DNA of 64,000 nt from an uncultured Idiomarina sp. (GTDB lineage Bacteria; Pseudomonadota; Gammaproteobacteria; Enterobacterales; Alteromonadaceae): positions 1 to 64,000 of the forward strand of contig CAMPHF010000011.1 of NCBI GenBank assembly GCA_946885915.1, written 5' to 3'. The position numbers were made by a program, and so were the translations under genes. The number at the start of each line of letters is the position of its first letter. The stretch's first letter is position 1. The notes beneath the pieces are model-generated. The model worked only from the letters and a program-made list of their open reading frames with translations. It was not told the origin of the DNA and did not search any database. Positions 1 through 9,036 of this stretch are shown one piece after another.

Positions 1-55
1 AGGACACCGCCCTTTCACGGCGGTAACAGGGGTTCGAATCCCCTAGGGGACGCCA
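1..55 (+). tRNA. tRNA-Glu(TTC), 5'-truncated by window edge
   Basis: The 3' part of a tRNA-Glu: anticodon arm with TTC, T arm and encoded CCA, identical to the three complete copies that follow. The 5' 21 bases lie outside the window. It is the first visible unit of a tandem array, so more copies may lie to the left. Confidence 0.93.
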
Positions 56-82
56 CTTCAACAAGTCAGTTTGCGCGATTGC

Positions 83-158
83 GTCCCCTTCGTCTAGAGG
101 CCTAGGACACCGCCCTTTCACGGCGGTAACAGGGGTTCGAATCCCCTAGGGGACGCCA
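83..158 (+). tRNA. tRNA-Glu(TTC), copy 2
   Basis: A complete 76-nt tRNA including CCA. The acceptor stem GTCCCCT pairs with AGGGGAC, the anticodon loop carries TTC, and the T arm has GGTTCGAATCC. It is identical to the neighbouring copies and 27 bases separate it from the next one. Probably co-transcribed as one multimeric precursor. Confidence 0.97.
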
Positions 159-185
159 CTTCAACAAGTCAGTTTGCGCGATTGC

Positions 186-261
186 GTCCCCTTCGTCTAG
201 AGGCCTAGGACACCGCCCTTTCACGGCGGTAACAGGGGTTCGAATCCCCTAGGGGACGCCA
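186..261 (+). tRNA. tRNA-Glu(TTC), copy 3
   Basis: Identical in sequence to the copy at 83-158 and placed exactly 103 bases downstream. Anticodon TTC, CCA encoded. Confidence 0.97.
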
Positions 262-288
262 CTTCAACAAGTCAGTTTGCGCGATTGC

Positions 289-364
289 GTCCCCTTCGTC
301 TAGAGGCCTAGGACACCGCCCTTTCACGGCGGTAACAGGGGTTCGAATCCCCTAGGGGACGCCA
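289..364 (+). tRNA. tRNA-Glu(TTC), copy 4
   Basis: Last unit of the array, identical to the others through CCA at 362-364. The sequence after it no longer follows the spacer. It is T-rich but has no clear hairpin, so no terminator is called before the 3' end of the converging tesA. Confidence 0.97.
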
Positions 365-394
365 TTCTTTTCCAGTTTTACCGCTCACCTTCAG

Positions 395-1021
395 TTATTG
401 AGTTTGCTCAATTAATTCCAGTAAATGCGCTTCCATAATATCGGCAATTTGTGGCTGTGCCTCAACATTCGGATGAATACCATCGTTCTGCATTAGCTCA
501 GGATTTACCGCTATTTGTTCCATGAAGAAAGGTACTAACGTCACATCTTCTGCGCTCGCAAGTTCCGGGTAGAGACCGGTAAACATTTCGGTGAACCGCG
601 GCCCATAGTTGGGTGGAATACGGATCTGACTTAATCCAACCACGACTTGCTGTTGCTGCAGCTGGTCGATAATTTGTTTCAAATTGTCTCGAATGCTTGC
701 CAGATCAAACCCGCGCAAGCCATCATTACCCCCAAGCTCTACGAACACCACATCCGGTTGATGGCGTTCCATAATACCTGGCAAGCGGCGTAAGGCGCCG
801 GCAGTTGTTTCGCCACTAATACTGGCATTTACCAGCTCTATGTGCGGGTGAGTTTCGGCCCAACGGTCGGCCAAAATACCAACCCAAGAAGCGGATTTAG
901 ACATGCCATAACCGGCGCTAAGACTATCGCCGAGAACTACAAGTGAAACATTTGCCGAAACTGGCCGTATAACCAGCATGAGCAAGAATAAAATTGTCGT
1001 TTTAACAAGGAAATTTTTCAT
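395..1021 (-). CDS. tesA: Acyl-CoA thioesterase I / lysophospholipase L1 (TesA)
   Basis: SGNH-hydrolase of 208 residues, the usual TesA length. A hydrophobic signal peptide (about 1-23, ending VSA) predicts periplasmic export. Block I GDSLSAGYG at 31-39 holds the nucleophile Ser33, block II Gly is in ISGET near 70, block III GGND spans 97-100, and block V DGIHPN holds Asp180 and His183. The family hydrolyses acyl-CoAs, lysophospholipids and some esters. The gene is divergent from ybbA with only two bases between the start codons, an arrangement also typical of E. coli relatives. Its ribosome-binding region therefore lies inside ybbA, where no strong Shine-Dalgarno is visible. It converges on the tRNA-Glu array. 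Confidence 0.95.
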   Translation of the reverse strand: MKNFLVKTTILFLLMLVIRPVSANVSLVVLGDSLSAGYGMSKSASWVGILADRWAETHPHIELVNASISGETTAGALRRLPGIMERHQPDVVFVELGGNDGLRGFDLASIRDNLKQIIDQLQQQQVVVGLSQIRIPPNYGPRFTEMFTGLYPELASAEDVTLVPFFMEQIAVNPELMQNDGIHPNVEAQPQIADIMEAHLLELIEQTQ

Positions 1022-1023
1022 AA

Positions 1024-1707
1024 ATGCTAATACAAACCACTCAGTTAGAAAAAACCGTGACGACCAGCGAAGGGTCGTTACAAATATTGCAGCCTATTAA
1101 TGTGCAAATCGCCGCTGGCGAAACCGTTGCTATTGTAGGCGCATCAGGTTCCGGCAAGTCAACTTTATTATCGCTGCTCGCGGGATTAGACCTCGCAAGT
1201 GCCGGAGACGTTCTGATAGATAACGTAAAATTGAGCGAATTGGATGAGGAGCAACGTGCGGCCTTACGCGCCGAGAAAGTTGGCTTTATATTTCAGTCGT
1301 TTCTACTGATCCCTAGTTTAACTGCGTTGGAAAATGTCATGTTGCCAGCGGAGTTAGCTGGACACCGTGATGCTGAACGGCAGGCGCGTGAATTACTAAC
1401 TCAAGTTGGTTTGCAAGACCGTTTGCATCATTACCCAAATCAATTATCTGGTGGTGAGCAACAACGGGTGGCGATTGCCCGCGCGTTTATTGGCACACCA
1501 AAAATTCTATTTGCCGACGAGCCGACCGGTAACCTTGATGCCAAAACCGGCACCAAAGTGGAAGACTTGTTGTTTGATATGAACGCTCAATCGGGTACGA
1601 CTTTGGTGATGGTGACCCATGACCAAGAATTAGCTAAGCGCTGCCAACGCATTTTACAAATGGATGCTGGTGAGCTGACGGAAGTGACTCAAGCAGAGGT
1701 GGCGTAA
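1024..1707 (+). CDS. ybbA: ABC transporter ATP-binding protein, YbbA/LolD type
   Basis: A 227-residue ABC ATPase with Walker A GASGSGKS at 39-46, Q-loop near 91, signature [10 protein letters not shown] at 141-150, Walker B ILFADE at 161-166 and H-loop His199. It resembles the LolD/MacB/YbbA subfamily, whose members couple ATP hydrolysis to mechanotransmission or export through FtsX-like permeases. The permease follows directly: the stop ends at 1707 and the next ATG is at 1708, so the two are translationally coupled. AAGGAAA about 11 bases upstream, inside tesA, can serve as ribosome-binding site. The substrate cannot be told from sequence. Confidence 0.93.
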   Translation: MLIQTTQLEKTVTTSEGSLQILQPINVQIAAGETVAIVGASGSGKSTLLSLLAGLDLASAGDVLIDNVKLSELDEEQRAALRAEKVGFIFQSFLLIPSLTALENVMLPAELAGHRDAERQARELLTQVGLQDRLHHYPNQLSGGEQQRVAIARAFIGTPKILFADEPTGNLDAKTGTKVEDLLFDMNAQSGTTLVMVTHDQELAKRCQRILQMDAGELTEVTQAEVA

Positions 1708-4221
1708 ATGTGGACTAAAATTTCACGGCGCTTATTGTGGCAGGAGTTACGTCGTGGTGAGCTAACCATTATGGCGTTGGCCATCATCCTCTCAGTCACC
1801 GCGGTATTATCACTTAGTTTGTTCAGTGAGCGTTTACAACAAGGCTTACTCGAACGTAGCAGCGAGTTCTTAGCGGCGGATCGCGTGCTGAGTTCGCGGC
1901 GTGACATTAATCCCGAGTGGATTGCGTACGCGGAAAGCTTAGATATTCAAACTGCACGTCGTGTGGTTTTCAACACCATGGCTTTTGCGGGTGGCGAGTT
2001 AGCGCTGGTGGATATGAAAGCGGTGTCTGACGGTTATCCGTTACGGGGGCAATTAGAAGTAGCGGATGCGCCGTTTGCTACGGGCGCTGTGACCACTGAG
2101 CTACCACAACCGGGTGAAGCTTGGGTGGCATCGGCACTGTTTCAGCAGTTCTCGCTGGCCATTGGTGACACCATAGAAATGGGTGATGCCGCCTTTACTG
2201 TGACCAAAGTGCTGACTTATGAACCTGATGTCGGCTTTTCGGTTTTCACGGACAGTCCTAACGTTCTGATCAATGACACAGATTTGGCCGCGACCAACCT
2301 CATCCAGCCGGGTTCGCGGGTGCGTTACAATGTGTTGTTTGCCGGTGCGCCAGACCAACTAGACGCTTATGCCGGTTGGCTCTTACCGCAGTTGAACGAT
2401 GATACCCATAGTTGGCGTAGTGTCGAAGATGGTGATTCACCACTTGCTCGCTCTTTGCAGCGAGCAGAGCGTTTCATGCTGCTGGCAAGCCTGCTGGGCG
2501 TGGTATTAGCGGCTACCGCCGTGGCAGTTGCTGCGCAGCGTTACTGTCAGCGGAATTATGACGTCGTCGCCATTATGAAGACGTTAGGTGGAAGTAAGGC
2601 GCAAATCCAGAAAGTATTTACTCTGCACTTACTCCTGCTGACGTTTATCAGTATTGGCATTGGCTTGACCTTGGGCTGGCTGATCCAGTGGCAGGTAACG
2701 CAGCTGGTGGCTAGCCAGCTCGGCACACAACTGCCAAGTGCTGGTCTTGGCCCTTATGTGTTAGCGGCGAGTACAGGGCTGTTAAGCGCTGTGATGTTTA
2801 CGCTTTACCCGCTGTTACGGTTAATTAAAATTCCACCGTTGCGCGTGCTACACCGACAGCTAGTGGGCGGCCAGGATTTTCGTTGGCTGCATTGGTTGCT
2901 GTGTGGTGCCACTATTTATTTCTTGCTGGTGTTGTATTCACAGCAGTGGATGTTGTCGACTGCGTTATTTGCCGGTGGCGGTGGTGCGGCGCTCATTCTG
3001 TTGCTGTTGGGGCGCTTCTTTATTCGAGCGAGTCGACAAGCGGGAATGCAGGCAGGTAGTGCCTGGCGTTTAGCGATGGCGGGTTTGCAACGGCGCGCCA
3101 CTGCAAATAGTGTGCAGATGATCAGTTTTTCTACCGCTATCATGCTGTTGTTATTGGTGTTGGCGCTTCGCAATGAGTTGCTTGCTGATTGGCAAGCGCA
3201 ATTACCCGATGACGCGCCTAATTACTTTATCGTGAATGTGCCGCAAGATCGTATCGATGAGCTACAACAGCGATTCGACGAAGAAAATATCGCCAGCAAC
3301 GACTTGTATCCGATTGTACCGGGACGGGTGACGGCGATTAATGATGAGCCGTTAGTGGATGAAGTGACGAAGGAAGATCGTGACGTTGATGACGGTGAAG
3401 TGACCGAACGAGGGCGGCAAGGCTTTGGGCGAGAATTATCACTGACCTGGCGTGACGATTTGCCCCCTAACAATGAAGTGATTGCCGGCCAGTGGTTTAC
3501 CGACAACACACCGCAAGTCTCGATTGAATCGCAAGTTGCTGAGCGCATGAACATGGGGGTTGGCGATGAACTGGAATTCAATATTGGCGGCGAAGTGTTT
3601 CGCGTACCTATTACCAGTGTGCGGGAAGTGAACTGGAACTCTTTACAGCCGAACTTTTATATGATTTTCAACACGGCGACGCTGGAAGACTTCCCTGCCA
3701 CTTACATTTCTAGTTTTTACTTAGAACCGGCGCGTAAGTCAGAGCTATATTCATTGTTTAAAGCCTTCCCACAAGTGTCGTTGATTGACCTAGACGCACT
3801 GATGGATCAATTGCGGGAAGTGATTAGTCAGGTGAGCTTAGCTATTGCTTTCGTCTTGTTCTTGGTGGTGATTGCCGGCGCCTTAGTGTTAGTTGCCCAA
3901 GTACAGGCAACCATGGAAGAGCGGCAGCAAGAGCTAGTTATTCTGCGTACCTTAGGAGCTCCGGCTAAGTTGCTCCGGCGCAGTATTACTTATGAGTTTT
4001 TAATTTTGGGGGCGATTAGCGGTTTAATTGCGACCTTGGCAATGGAGTTGTCGTTGTTGATATTACAAACTCAAGTGTTTGAAATGACAGCGGTTTGGCA
4101 TTGGCGTTTTTGGCTGGTAGGGCCGGTCGCAGGTGCTATTGTGGTTGCAGTACTAGGACGCTTTGCCTGTGCGCGACTGATTCGACGAAATACAGCACAG
4201 CTGATCCGCAAGCTGGCTTAA
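1708..4221 (+). CDS. ybbP: ABC transporter permease, YbbP type (FtsX-fold)
   Basis: An 837-residue inner-membrane protein. One N-terminal membrane helix (about 20-42) is followed by a roughly 200-residue extracytoplasmic region. Groups of membrane helices follow around 255-435 and 470-490, then a second extracytoplasmic region, and three C-terminal helices from about 705. This two-half FtsX/MacB-like architecture fits YbbP, partner of YbbA. The acidic, Arg-rich linker near residues 550-575 lies in the second periplasmic part. The ATG abuts the ybbA stop codon and a strong terminator follows, so ybbAP is probably a two-gene operon. Its role next to tesA is unproven. Confidence 0.9.
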   Translation: MWTKISRRLLWQELRRGELTIMALAIILSVTAVLSLSLFSERLQQGLLERSSEFLAADRVLSSRRDINPEWIAYAESLDIQTARRVVFNTMAFAGGELALVDMKAVSDGYPLRGQLEVADAPFATGAVTTELPQPGEAWVASALFQQFSLAIGDTIEMGDAAFTVTKVLTYEPDVGFSVFTDSPNVLINDTDLAATNLIQPGSRVRYNVLFAGAPDQLDAYAGWLLPQLNDDTHSWRSVEDGDSPLARSLQRAERFMLLASLLGVVLAATAVAVAAQRYCQRNYDVVAIMKTLGGSKAQIQKVFTLHLLLLTFISIGIGLTLGWLIQWQVTQLVASQLGTQLPSAGLGPYVLAASTGLLSAVMFTLYPLLRLIKIPPLRVLHRQLVGGQDFRWLHWLLCGATIYFLLVLYSQQWMLSTALFAGGGGAALILLLLGRFFIRASRQAGMQAGSAWRLAMAGLQRRATANSVQMISFSTAIMLLLLVLALRNELLADWQAQLPDDAPNYFIVNVPQDRIDELQQRFDEENIASNDLYPIVPGRVTAINDEPLVDEVTKEDRDVDDGEVTERGRQGFGRELSLTWRDDLPPNNEVIAGQWFTDNTPQVSIESQVAERMNMGVGDELEFNIGGEVFRVPITSVREVNWNSLQPNFYMIFNTATLEDFPATYISSFYLEPARKSELYSLFKAFPQVSLIDLDALMDQLREVISQVSLAIAFVLFLVVIAGALVLVAQVQATMEERQQELVILRTLGAPAKLLRRSITYEFLILGAISGLIATLAMELSLLILQTQVFEMTAVWHWRFWLVGPVAGAIVVAVLGRFACARLIRRNTAQLIRKLA

Positions 4222-4244
4222 CCGTTAGTTTACTGAGTAACACC

Positions 4245-4276
4245 AAGCCCCAGCCATTCGTGCTGGGGCTTTTTTA
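4245..4276 (+). terminator. Rho-independent terminator after ybbP
   Basis: Perfect 10-bp stem AAGCCCCAGC (4245-4254) and GCTGGGGCTT (4262-4271) with a 7-base loop, running into a T tract. It ends at the stop codon of the converging hydrolase gene; on the minus strand the A-rich flank gives a shorter U run, so it may act both ways. Confidence 0.9.
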
Positions 4277-5137
4277 TTAATTAGGCTGAAGTTTTAGTTG
4301 CAACGCGGGGGCAAGATACTGAGCCCATAAACTAGACTCAAATTCAGGCCGAAAAAAGCCGAAATGACCAATCCGGCTTACTCCAATATCTGCAGGAGCA
4401 ATCCGCACAAATTTTAGGGGTGCACGGCGATAGCATTTATGCATGGCTTCAATGTTGCGAGCCGATAGCAATTCATCATCGGTGACTGATAACGACACGA
4501 TAGGGGTGGTGATACGCTCAAATTTTGCGGCAACTAGCGGTCCTTCACTACCAACTAAATAGTTAGGGTGAAGACACCAACGGCGCCATTGCCACATCAC
4601 TGACGCGGGTAAATCGCCGACCATTTTTAAGCGCTTACCGGGAAAGTAACCGAATAATGGAATGCTTAACGGCACCACTAAGAACCACAACAGCCAAGCT
4701 TTACGTTTGAGTGCGGGCGCGTTTTCAAGCCAATAGCCACTGCCGGTAGTCACGGTAACCATACGGTCAAGATTGGCATGGTTTGGCAATAAACCAAAAA
4801 GTTGGCCACCGACACTGTGCGCAAGCCAGGTAATGGCTACCTCTGGGTAATGGTGGCGGGCGAAAGCCAACACCGCATCACCGTCTTGTTCGGCCCATGC
4901 TTTGATATCTAGCTGTAGCCCTTTCAAGGTGGCTGGCGCAGACTCGAACATACCGAAGTAATCGAAGGTGATCACCGCGCAACCTTGCTCAGCCAACCAT
5001 TTGGCGACTGGTTGATAGTAGCGTTGGGGAACCCCCATTGCGGGTGCGATCACAATCACTCGCTGCGGTATTGCCTGGTTGCTGAATACGCGGAGGGTGA
5101 TCTGGTGACCAGCGGGAGTTTGTAGTTGGTGTTGCAT
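4277..5137 (-). CDS. Alpha/beta hydrolase (COG4757-like)
   Basis: A 286-residue alpha/beta-hydrolase fold protein with no signal peptide. The nucleophile elbow is AHSVGGQ with Ser108 and a small residue at each side. Candidate acid residues are Asp220/Asp221 (SVTDDE), and His258 in IGHFGFFR is the likely catalytic base. A hydrophobic stretch at about 148-164 lies in the cap region. The family resembles the uncharacterised predicted hydrolases of COG4757. It is the last gene of a minus-strand run yciB-yciI-hydrolase, one base after yciI, so co-expression is likely. Substrate unknown. Confidence 0.85.
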   Translation of the reverse strand: MQHQLQTPAGHQITLRVFSNQAIPQRVIVIAPAMGVPQRYYQPVAKWLAEQGCAVITFDYFGMFESAPATLKGLQLDIKAWAEQDGDAVLAFARHHYPEVAITWLAHSVGGQLFGLLPNHANLDRMVTVTTGSGYWLENAPALKRKAWLLWFLVVPLSIPLFGYFPGKRLKMVGDLPASVMWQWRRWCLHPNYLVGSEGPLVAAKFERITTPIVSLSVTDDELLSARNIEAMHKCYRRAPLKFVRIAPADIGVSRIGHFGFFRPEFESSLWAQYLAPALQLKLQPN

Positions 5138-5138
5138 G

Positions 5139-5441
5139 CTAGGCAGGCAGTACCTTTTTAAAGGGTTTGACGGTCACCCGCTGGTACACGCCGGCTGCGA
5201 CATAAGGGTCCGCGTCAGCCCATGCTTGGGCGGCTTCCCAGCTCGCAAAATCGGCAATCACGATAGACCCGGTAAAGCCATTTGGGCCAGGATCTGCGGC
5301 AGCTATGGCTGGACAAGGACCAGCAACTAATAAGCGGCCGCTTGCTTGTAACTCAGTCAACCGAGCAAGATGAGCTGGACGCGCTTGTTGGCGGGCGGCT
5401 AAGGAATCAGGTACATCTTCACATATAAATACAAACCACAT
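5139..5441 (-). CDS. yciI: YciI family protein
   Basis: A 100-residue protein of the YciI/DGPF family, a ferredoxin-like dimeric fold. It shows the family pattern: an N-terminal strand [18 protein letters not shown] with the conserved His, a GPxPA-like segment, and [10 protein letters not shown] near the C-terminus with the conserved Asp-Pro. Members have proposed hydrolase or dehydrochlorinase-type chemistry but no general function is settled. Its ATG overlaps the yciB stop by one base (TAATG), implying translational coupling. Confidence 0.9.
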   Translation of the reverse strand: MWFVFICEDVPDSLAARQQARPAHLARLTELQASGRLLVAGPCPAIAAADPGPNGFTGSIVIADFASWEAAQAWADADPYVAAGVYQRVTVKPFKKVLPA

Positions 5442-5995
5442 TAGGGTAGGGGCTCCGCATCTTTATCTTTGTCAGTGTGGTGCTTAAACATGTAAGCACC
5501 GGTTCCCACCGTAAACAGCAGGGTGAGCGCTAGTACGCCAAATACTTTGAAATTCACCCAAGCTTCTTGGCTCATTAATTCAGCGATATATAAATTCACG
5601 CTTGCCATAAACAGCGAAAAAATGACCCACGCGTAGGTGAGCCGACGCCAAGCAAAGGGGGGCAATTGAATTTCAGTGCCTAACATGGCTTGCAACGGAC
5701 TTTTTTTGCGCCACCACAGACCTATCAACAGCATGAGTGCGATGGCGACATAAATAATCGAGACCTTAATTTTAATAAACCAGTCATCATGTAAGAGTAA
5801 GGTGACAGCACCAAAACCAAGGACCATACTGAGTACGACCCAATGCCGTGCAGTTAGCGGTTCTTTCAGTAACTTTAACCCAAGCATTTGCACGACGGTA
5901 GCGGCCATAAGGACGGCCGTTGCCACATAAATATCGGCAGTTTTGTAAAATATAAAAAACAGCACGATAGGAATATATTCTAATAATAAAACCAT
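5441..5995 (-). CDS. yciB: Inner-membrane-spanning protein YciB (IspZ family)
   Basis: A 184-residue integral membrane protein with about five helices. The N-terminus [18 protein letters not shown] followed by TADIYVATA is the family hallmark. YciB takes part in cell-envelope integrity and septation in enterobacteria. The ATG at 5995 is chosen because GGGAG sits six to ten bases upstream and homologues start here; an in-frame TTG at 6007 would put that element inside the gene. It heads a tight run with yciI and the hydrolase, and yfcH starts divergently 128 bases away. Confidence 0.92.
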   Translation of the reverse strand: MVLLLEYIPIVLFFIFYKTADIYVATAVLMAATVVQMLGLKLLKEPLTARHWVVLSMVLGFGAVTLLLHDDWFIKIKVSIIYVAIALMLLIGLWWRKKSPLQAMLGTEIQLPPFAWRRLTYAWVIFSLFMASVNLYIAELMSQEAWVNFKVFGVLALTLLFTVGTGAYMFKHHTDKDKDAEPLP

Positions 5996-6123
5996 GATGA
6001 CTCCCAACTTCTCGTGGCATCAAAATTACCACAAGTTGTTGAGCCAAACTACACGTAAACTGCGTAACCAAGTGATGATATAAAACCTATTAGACTCGCC
6101 AGCACGACAACCGGAGTGAAACC

Positions 6124-7032
6124 ATGAGAATTTTGATAACCGGAGCGACAGGCTTAATTGGGCGTTCCCTTTGTGAACGCCTGCAAGGCCAAGCAGAGCT
6201 TCATGCGACGACTCGGGATCAGCAGCGGGCGCGAACCTTACTGCCCGCTAGCGTGCAGTTACATAGTGGTTTATCGACTGTGGACATGAACCACATAGAC
6301 GCGGTGATCAATTTACAGGGAGAGCCCATTGCCGATAAACGTTGGACCAAGGCGCAAAAGCAACGAATTGAAAGCAGTCGCTGGACGATCACCAGTCAGC
6401 TCGCAGAGGCTATTTTGGCGGCAGACACTCCCCCAGAGGTTTTCATCAGTGGCTCAGCGATTGGCTTCTATGGCCCGCAACCCAGTGAGATGACTTTAAC
6501 TGAGGACAGTGCAGCGGTTACCGGTGATTTTGCGCAGCAACTATGCGCGCGCTGGGAAGCACTAGCGCAACAGGTGCAAGCCAATGGCCGTACTCGGGTA
6601 TGTATAGTTCGGACCGGTGTTGTATTAAGCCAGCAAGGCGGGGCATTAAAGAAAATGTTGCCGGCCTACAAACTTGGTCTTGGTGGCCCGATTGGTTCGG
6701 GCGCGCAAATGTTTTCTTGGATCCATCTCGCGGACATGGTGGGATTGCTGGAGCATTTATTAATGAACCAAGATTGCGTTGGCGTGTTCAACGCGACAGC
6801 CCCGCACCCAGTCACCAACCGTGCTTTTAGTGAAACCCTAGCGCGTGTATTACACCGCCCGCATATTTTTAAAGTGCCAGCCATTGCGTTGAAACTGGGG
6901 TTGGGGGAGGCGGCCAGCATGTTGCTGACCGGCCAAAAAGTGGTGCCGCAGAAATTATTAGCCGCAGGTTTTAGATTTCGCTACGGCACCGTTAGTGAGG
7001 CGCTTATGGCTTGCGTGTCGCGGCCTTCATAG
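6124..7032 (+). CDS. yfcH: TIGR01777-type NAD(P)-binding epimerase, YfcH-like
   Basis: A 302-residue extended short-chain dehydrogenase/reductase. The N-terminal Rossmann motif GATGLIG is at 7-13, [10 protein letters not shown] carries the Ser and Tyr region around 112-121, and the C-terminal part matches the DUF1731 tail of this family. Function is unestablished in bacteria; the protein is annotated as an epimerase by fold only. A plain ATG start follows a GGAG element at 6113-6116 (GGAGTG). The last 29 bases overlap the 3' end of trpA on the opposite strand, with no room for a terminator between them. Confidence 0.88.
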   Translation: MRILITGATGLIGRSLCERLQGQAELHATTRDQQRARTLLPASVQLHSGLSTVDMNHIDAVINLQGEPIADKRWTKAQKQRIESSRWTITSQLAEAILAADTPPEVFISGSAIGFYGPQPSEMTLTEDSAAVTGDFAQQLCARWEALAQQVQANGRTRVCIVRTGVVLSQQGGALKKMLPAYKLGLGGPIGSGAQMFSWIHLADMVGLLEHLLMNQDCVGVFNATAPHPVTNRAFSETLARVLHRPHIFKVPAIALKLGLGEAASMLLTGQKVVPQKLLAAGFRFRYGTVSEALMACVSRPS

Positions 7033-7816
7033 CCGAGACGAATTGTTGTAAGTCATGCAGCATAGCGGGGTAATCATCAAGCTGTTGCTCAATCCGCTGC
7101 ACGACGGCTGAGCCACTAATAGCACCAGCTGCTCCGGCGGCAATCGCCGCCGTGACGTGAGCTGGTTCGGCAATCCCAAAACCTAGTAACGGTGGTGCAC
7201 TGCCATGAGCTTTTAAGCTTTCTAGTAAAGTAGAGGCGGGCACAGCGAGTTGCTGACTGACGCCAGTGACGCCCGCTCGACTTAGTAAATAAACATAGCC
7301 TTCACTTAATGCCGCAACTTTAGCAAGGGTCGCTTCACTGGCATCGGGAGGCGCAATAAAAATGGGTTGAATCCCGTGTTGTTTAGCAACATCTGCAAAG
7401 CGAGCGCCTTCCCGCAATGGAACATCAGCCAACAACACCGAATCGACGCCGATAGCCGCCATTTTTTGATAGAAATTATCAATGCCCTGGGCCCATACCA
7501 AATTGGCATAGAGCAATAAGCCGATGGGGATATCGGGCGCATAAGCTCTTATCTCAGTTAAAATATGCACACAGTCTTTAAATTTAGTGCCTGCTGCAAG
7601 GGCCCGAATGTTAGCTCGTTGAATCATTGGGCCATCCGCCACCGGGTCGGAAAACGGCATGCCGAGTTCAAGTGCATCTGCGCCTGCGTCAATTAAGGTT
7701 TTAATGACCGCAATACTCTGCTCAGGCGTGGGATCGCCGAGGGTGACGAAGGGCACAAAGGCACCCTCTTGGCGTTGGTTAAGCGCGGCGAATGTGGTCG
7801 CATAACGAGAGGTCAT
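7004..7816 (-). CDS. trpA: Tryptophan synthase alpha subunit
   Basis: A 270-residue TIM-barrel that cleaves indole-3-glycerol phosphate to indole and glyceraldehyde 3-phosphate, passing indole to TrpB. Catalytic residues are visible as Glu50 ([11 protein letters not shown]) and Asp61 (VADGPMI). The phosphate-binding GFGIAEP and GSAVV segments near the C-terminus are intact. Last gene of the trp operon; its AGGAG ribosome-binding site overlaps the end of trpB, five bases away. The 3' end overlaps yfcH by 29 bases. Confidence 0.98.
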   Translation of the reverse strand: MTSRYATTFAALNQRQEGAFVPFVTLGDPTPEQSIAVIKTLIDAGADALELGMPFSDPVADGPMIQRANIRALAAGTKFKDCVHILTEIRAYAPDIPIGLLLYANLVWAQGIDNFYQKMAAIGVDSVLLADVPLREGARFADVAKQHGIQPIFIAPPDASEATLAKVAALSEGYVYLLSRAGVTGVSQQLAVPASTLLESLKAHGSAPPLLGFGIAEPAHVTAAIAAGAAGAISGSAVVQRIEQQLDDYPAMLHDLQQFVSAMKAATRKP

Positions 7817-7821
7817 TAAAT

Positions 7822-9036
7822 TTACTCCTTCCCTGCAGTTTTTTGTTCGTTTTGCGCGGCATAAATGCGCCGAACGTGGTCGATGTCTTTATCGCCACGG
7901 CCAGATAAATTAATCAACAACATTTCCGGAGCATCAGGTTCTGCTGCTCGACGCAATGCGTAAGCTAGCGCGTGGGCACTTTCTAGCGCCGGGATAATAC
8001 CTTCATGGCGACTTAAGATTTCAAACGCCGCAAGCGCTTCATCATCGGTGACAGACTCATAACGAGCTCGGCCAATGGCATTTAAATGGGCATGCTGGGG
8101 TCCGACACCGGGATAATCTAATCCTGCAGACACCGAATAAGATTCCTCGACTTGGCCCTCGCTAGTCTGCATGACGTAAGAAATACAGCCATGTAAAATA
8201 CCGGGTTTGCCAGCGGTGAGGGTAGCGCCATGGTGGGCAGTTTTTACGCCTTTACCGCCGGGTTCAACACCAACTAGTGCCACATTGGGCTCATCAATAA
8301 ACTCAGCAAACATGCCAATGGCATTAGAACCACCACCGACGCAGGCGATAACTTCATCTGGTAAGCGCCCGGCTTGCTCAATCATTTGCGCTTTGGCTTC
8401 AGCGCCAATCATCCGATGAAATTCACGCACAATGGTTGGGAAAGGGTGTGGGCCGGCGGCAGTCCCCAATAAATAGTGGGTAGTTGGGTAGCTGGCGGTC
8501 CAATCACGCATGGCTTCATTCACTGCATCTTTAAGAGTGCCGCTGCCGCTATCAACCGCGACTACTTTGGCACCCATTAACTCCATGCGGAACACGTTAG
8601 GCTGCTGCCGCTCAACATCTTTTTTGCCCATGTAAATGATACATTCTAGGCCAAGTAATGCACAGGCTAAGGCAGTGGCCGTACCATGTTGACCTGCGCC
8701 TGTTTCTGCAATAATCCGGTGCTTGCCCATGCGCTTCGCTAACAGTGCCTGACCTAGCACTTGGTTAGTTTTATGGGCGCCGCCGTGCAGTAAATCCTCA
8801 CGCTTCATGTAAATTTTCGTGCCCCGCGGCGAATGCAGCGGTAAATTCTGACACAAAGAAAGGGGGGTTGGCCGCCCTAAGTATTCTTTCAGCAAACGCT
8901 TAAATTCGGTCTGAAACTCTTCATCTTGCTGAGCGTCCAGAAAGGCCTGCTCTAACTGCTCGAGCGCAGGGAGTAGAATTTCAGGCACAAATTGCCCGCC
9001 AAAATCACCAAAATAAGGACTAAATACTTGGCTCAT
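7822..9036 (-). CDS. trpB: Tryptophan synthase beta subunit
   Basis: A 404-residue PLP enzyme that condenses indole with L-serine. The PLP-binding lysine is Lys89 in GGAHKTNQ. The phosphate-binding GGGSNAIG loop and the C-terminal SGRGDKD motif of TrpB1-type enzymes are present, as is the AETGAGQHG catalytic loop with its conserved Glu. Its ATG overlaps the trpCF stop by four bases (ATGA), giving coupled translation. Confidence 0.98.
   Translation of the reverse strand: MSQVFSPYFGDFGGQFVPEILLPALEQLEQAFLDAQQDEEFQTEFKRLLKEYLGRPTPLSLCQNLPLHSPRGTKIYMKREDLLHGGAHKTNQVLGQALLAKRMGKHRIIAETGAGQHGTATALACALLGLECIIYMGKKDVERQQPNVFRMELMGAKVVAVDSGSGTLKDAVNEAMRDWTASYPTTHYLLGTAAGPHPFPTIVREFHRMIGAEAKAQMIEQAGRLPDEVIACVGGGSNAIGMFAEFIDEPNVALVGVEPGGKGVKTAHHGATLTAGKPGILHGCISYVMQTSEGQVEESYSVSAGLDYPGVGPQHAHLNAIGRARYESVTDDEALAAFEILSRHEGIIPALESAHALAYALRRAAEPDAPEMLLINLSGRGDKDIDHVRRIYAAQNEQKTAGKE

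Larger units (their letters stand above)
1..364 (+). repeat. Perfect 103-bp tandem repeat (tRNA-Glu plus spacer)
   Basis: The unit is a 76-bp tRNA-Glu gene plus a 27-bp spacer (for example 159-185). It repeats with an exact 103-bp period, and the spacers at 56-82, 159-185 and 262-288 are identical to each other. Identity in non-functional spacer DNA suggests recent amplification or ongoing gene conversion. The array starts outside the window. Confidence 0.95.

Noticed and set aside
1..364. Regular repeats with constant spacing resembling a CRISPR array
   Set aside because: The repeated unit is a full tRNA-Glu gene and the spacers are identical rather than unique.
3222..3581. 119-codon minus-strand open frame inside ybbP
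   Set aside because: Ser-rich translation typical of an antisense shadow; ybbP is continuous and conserved.
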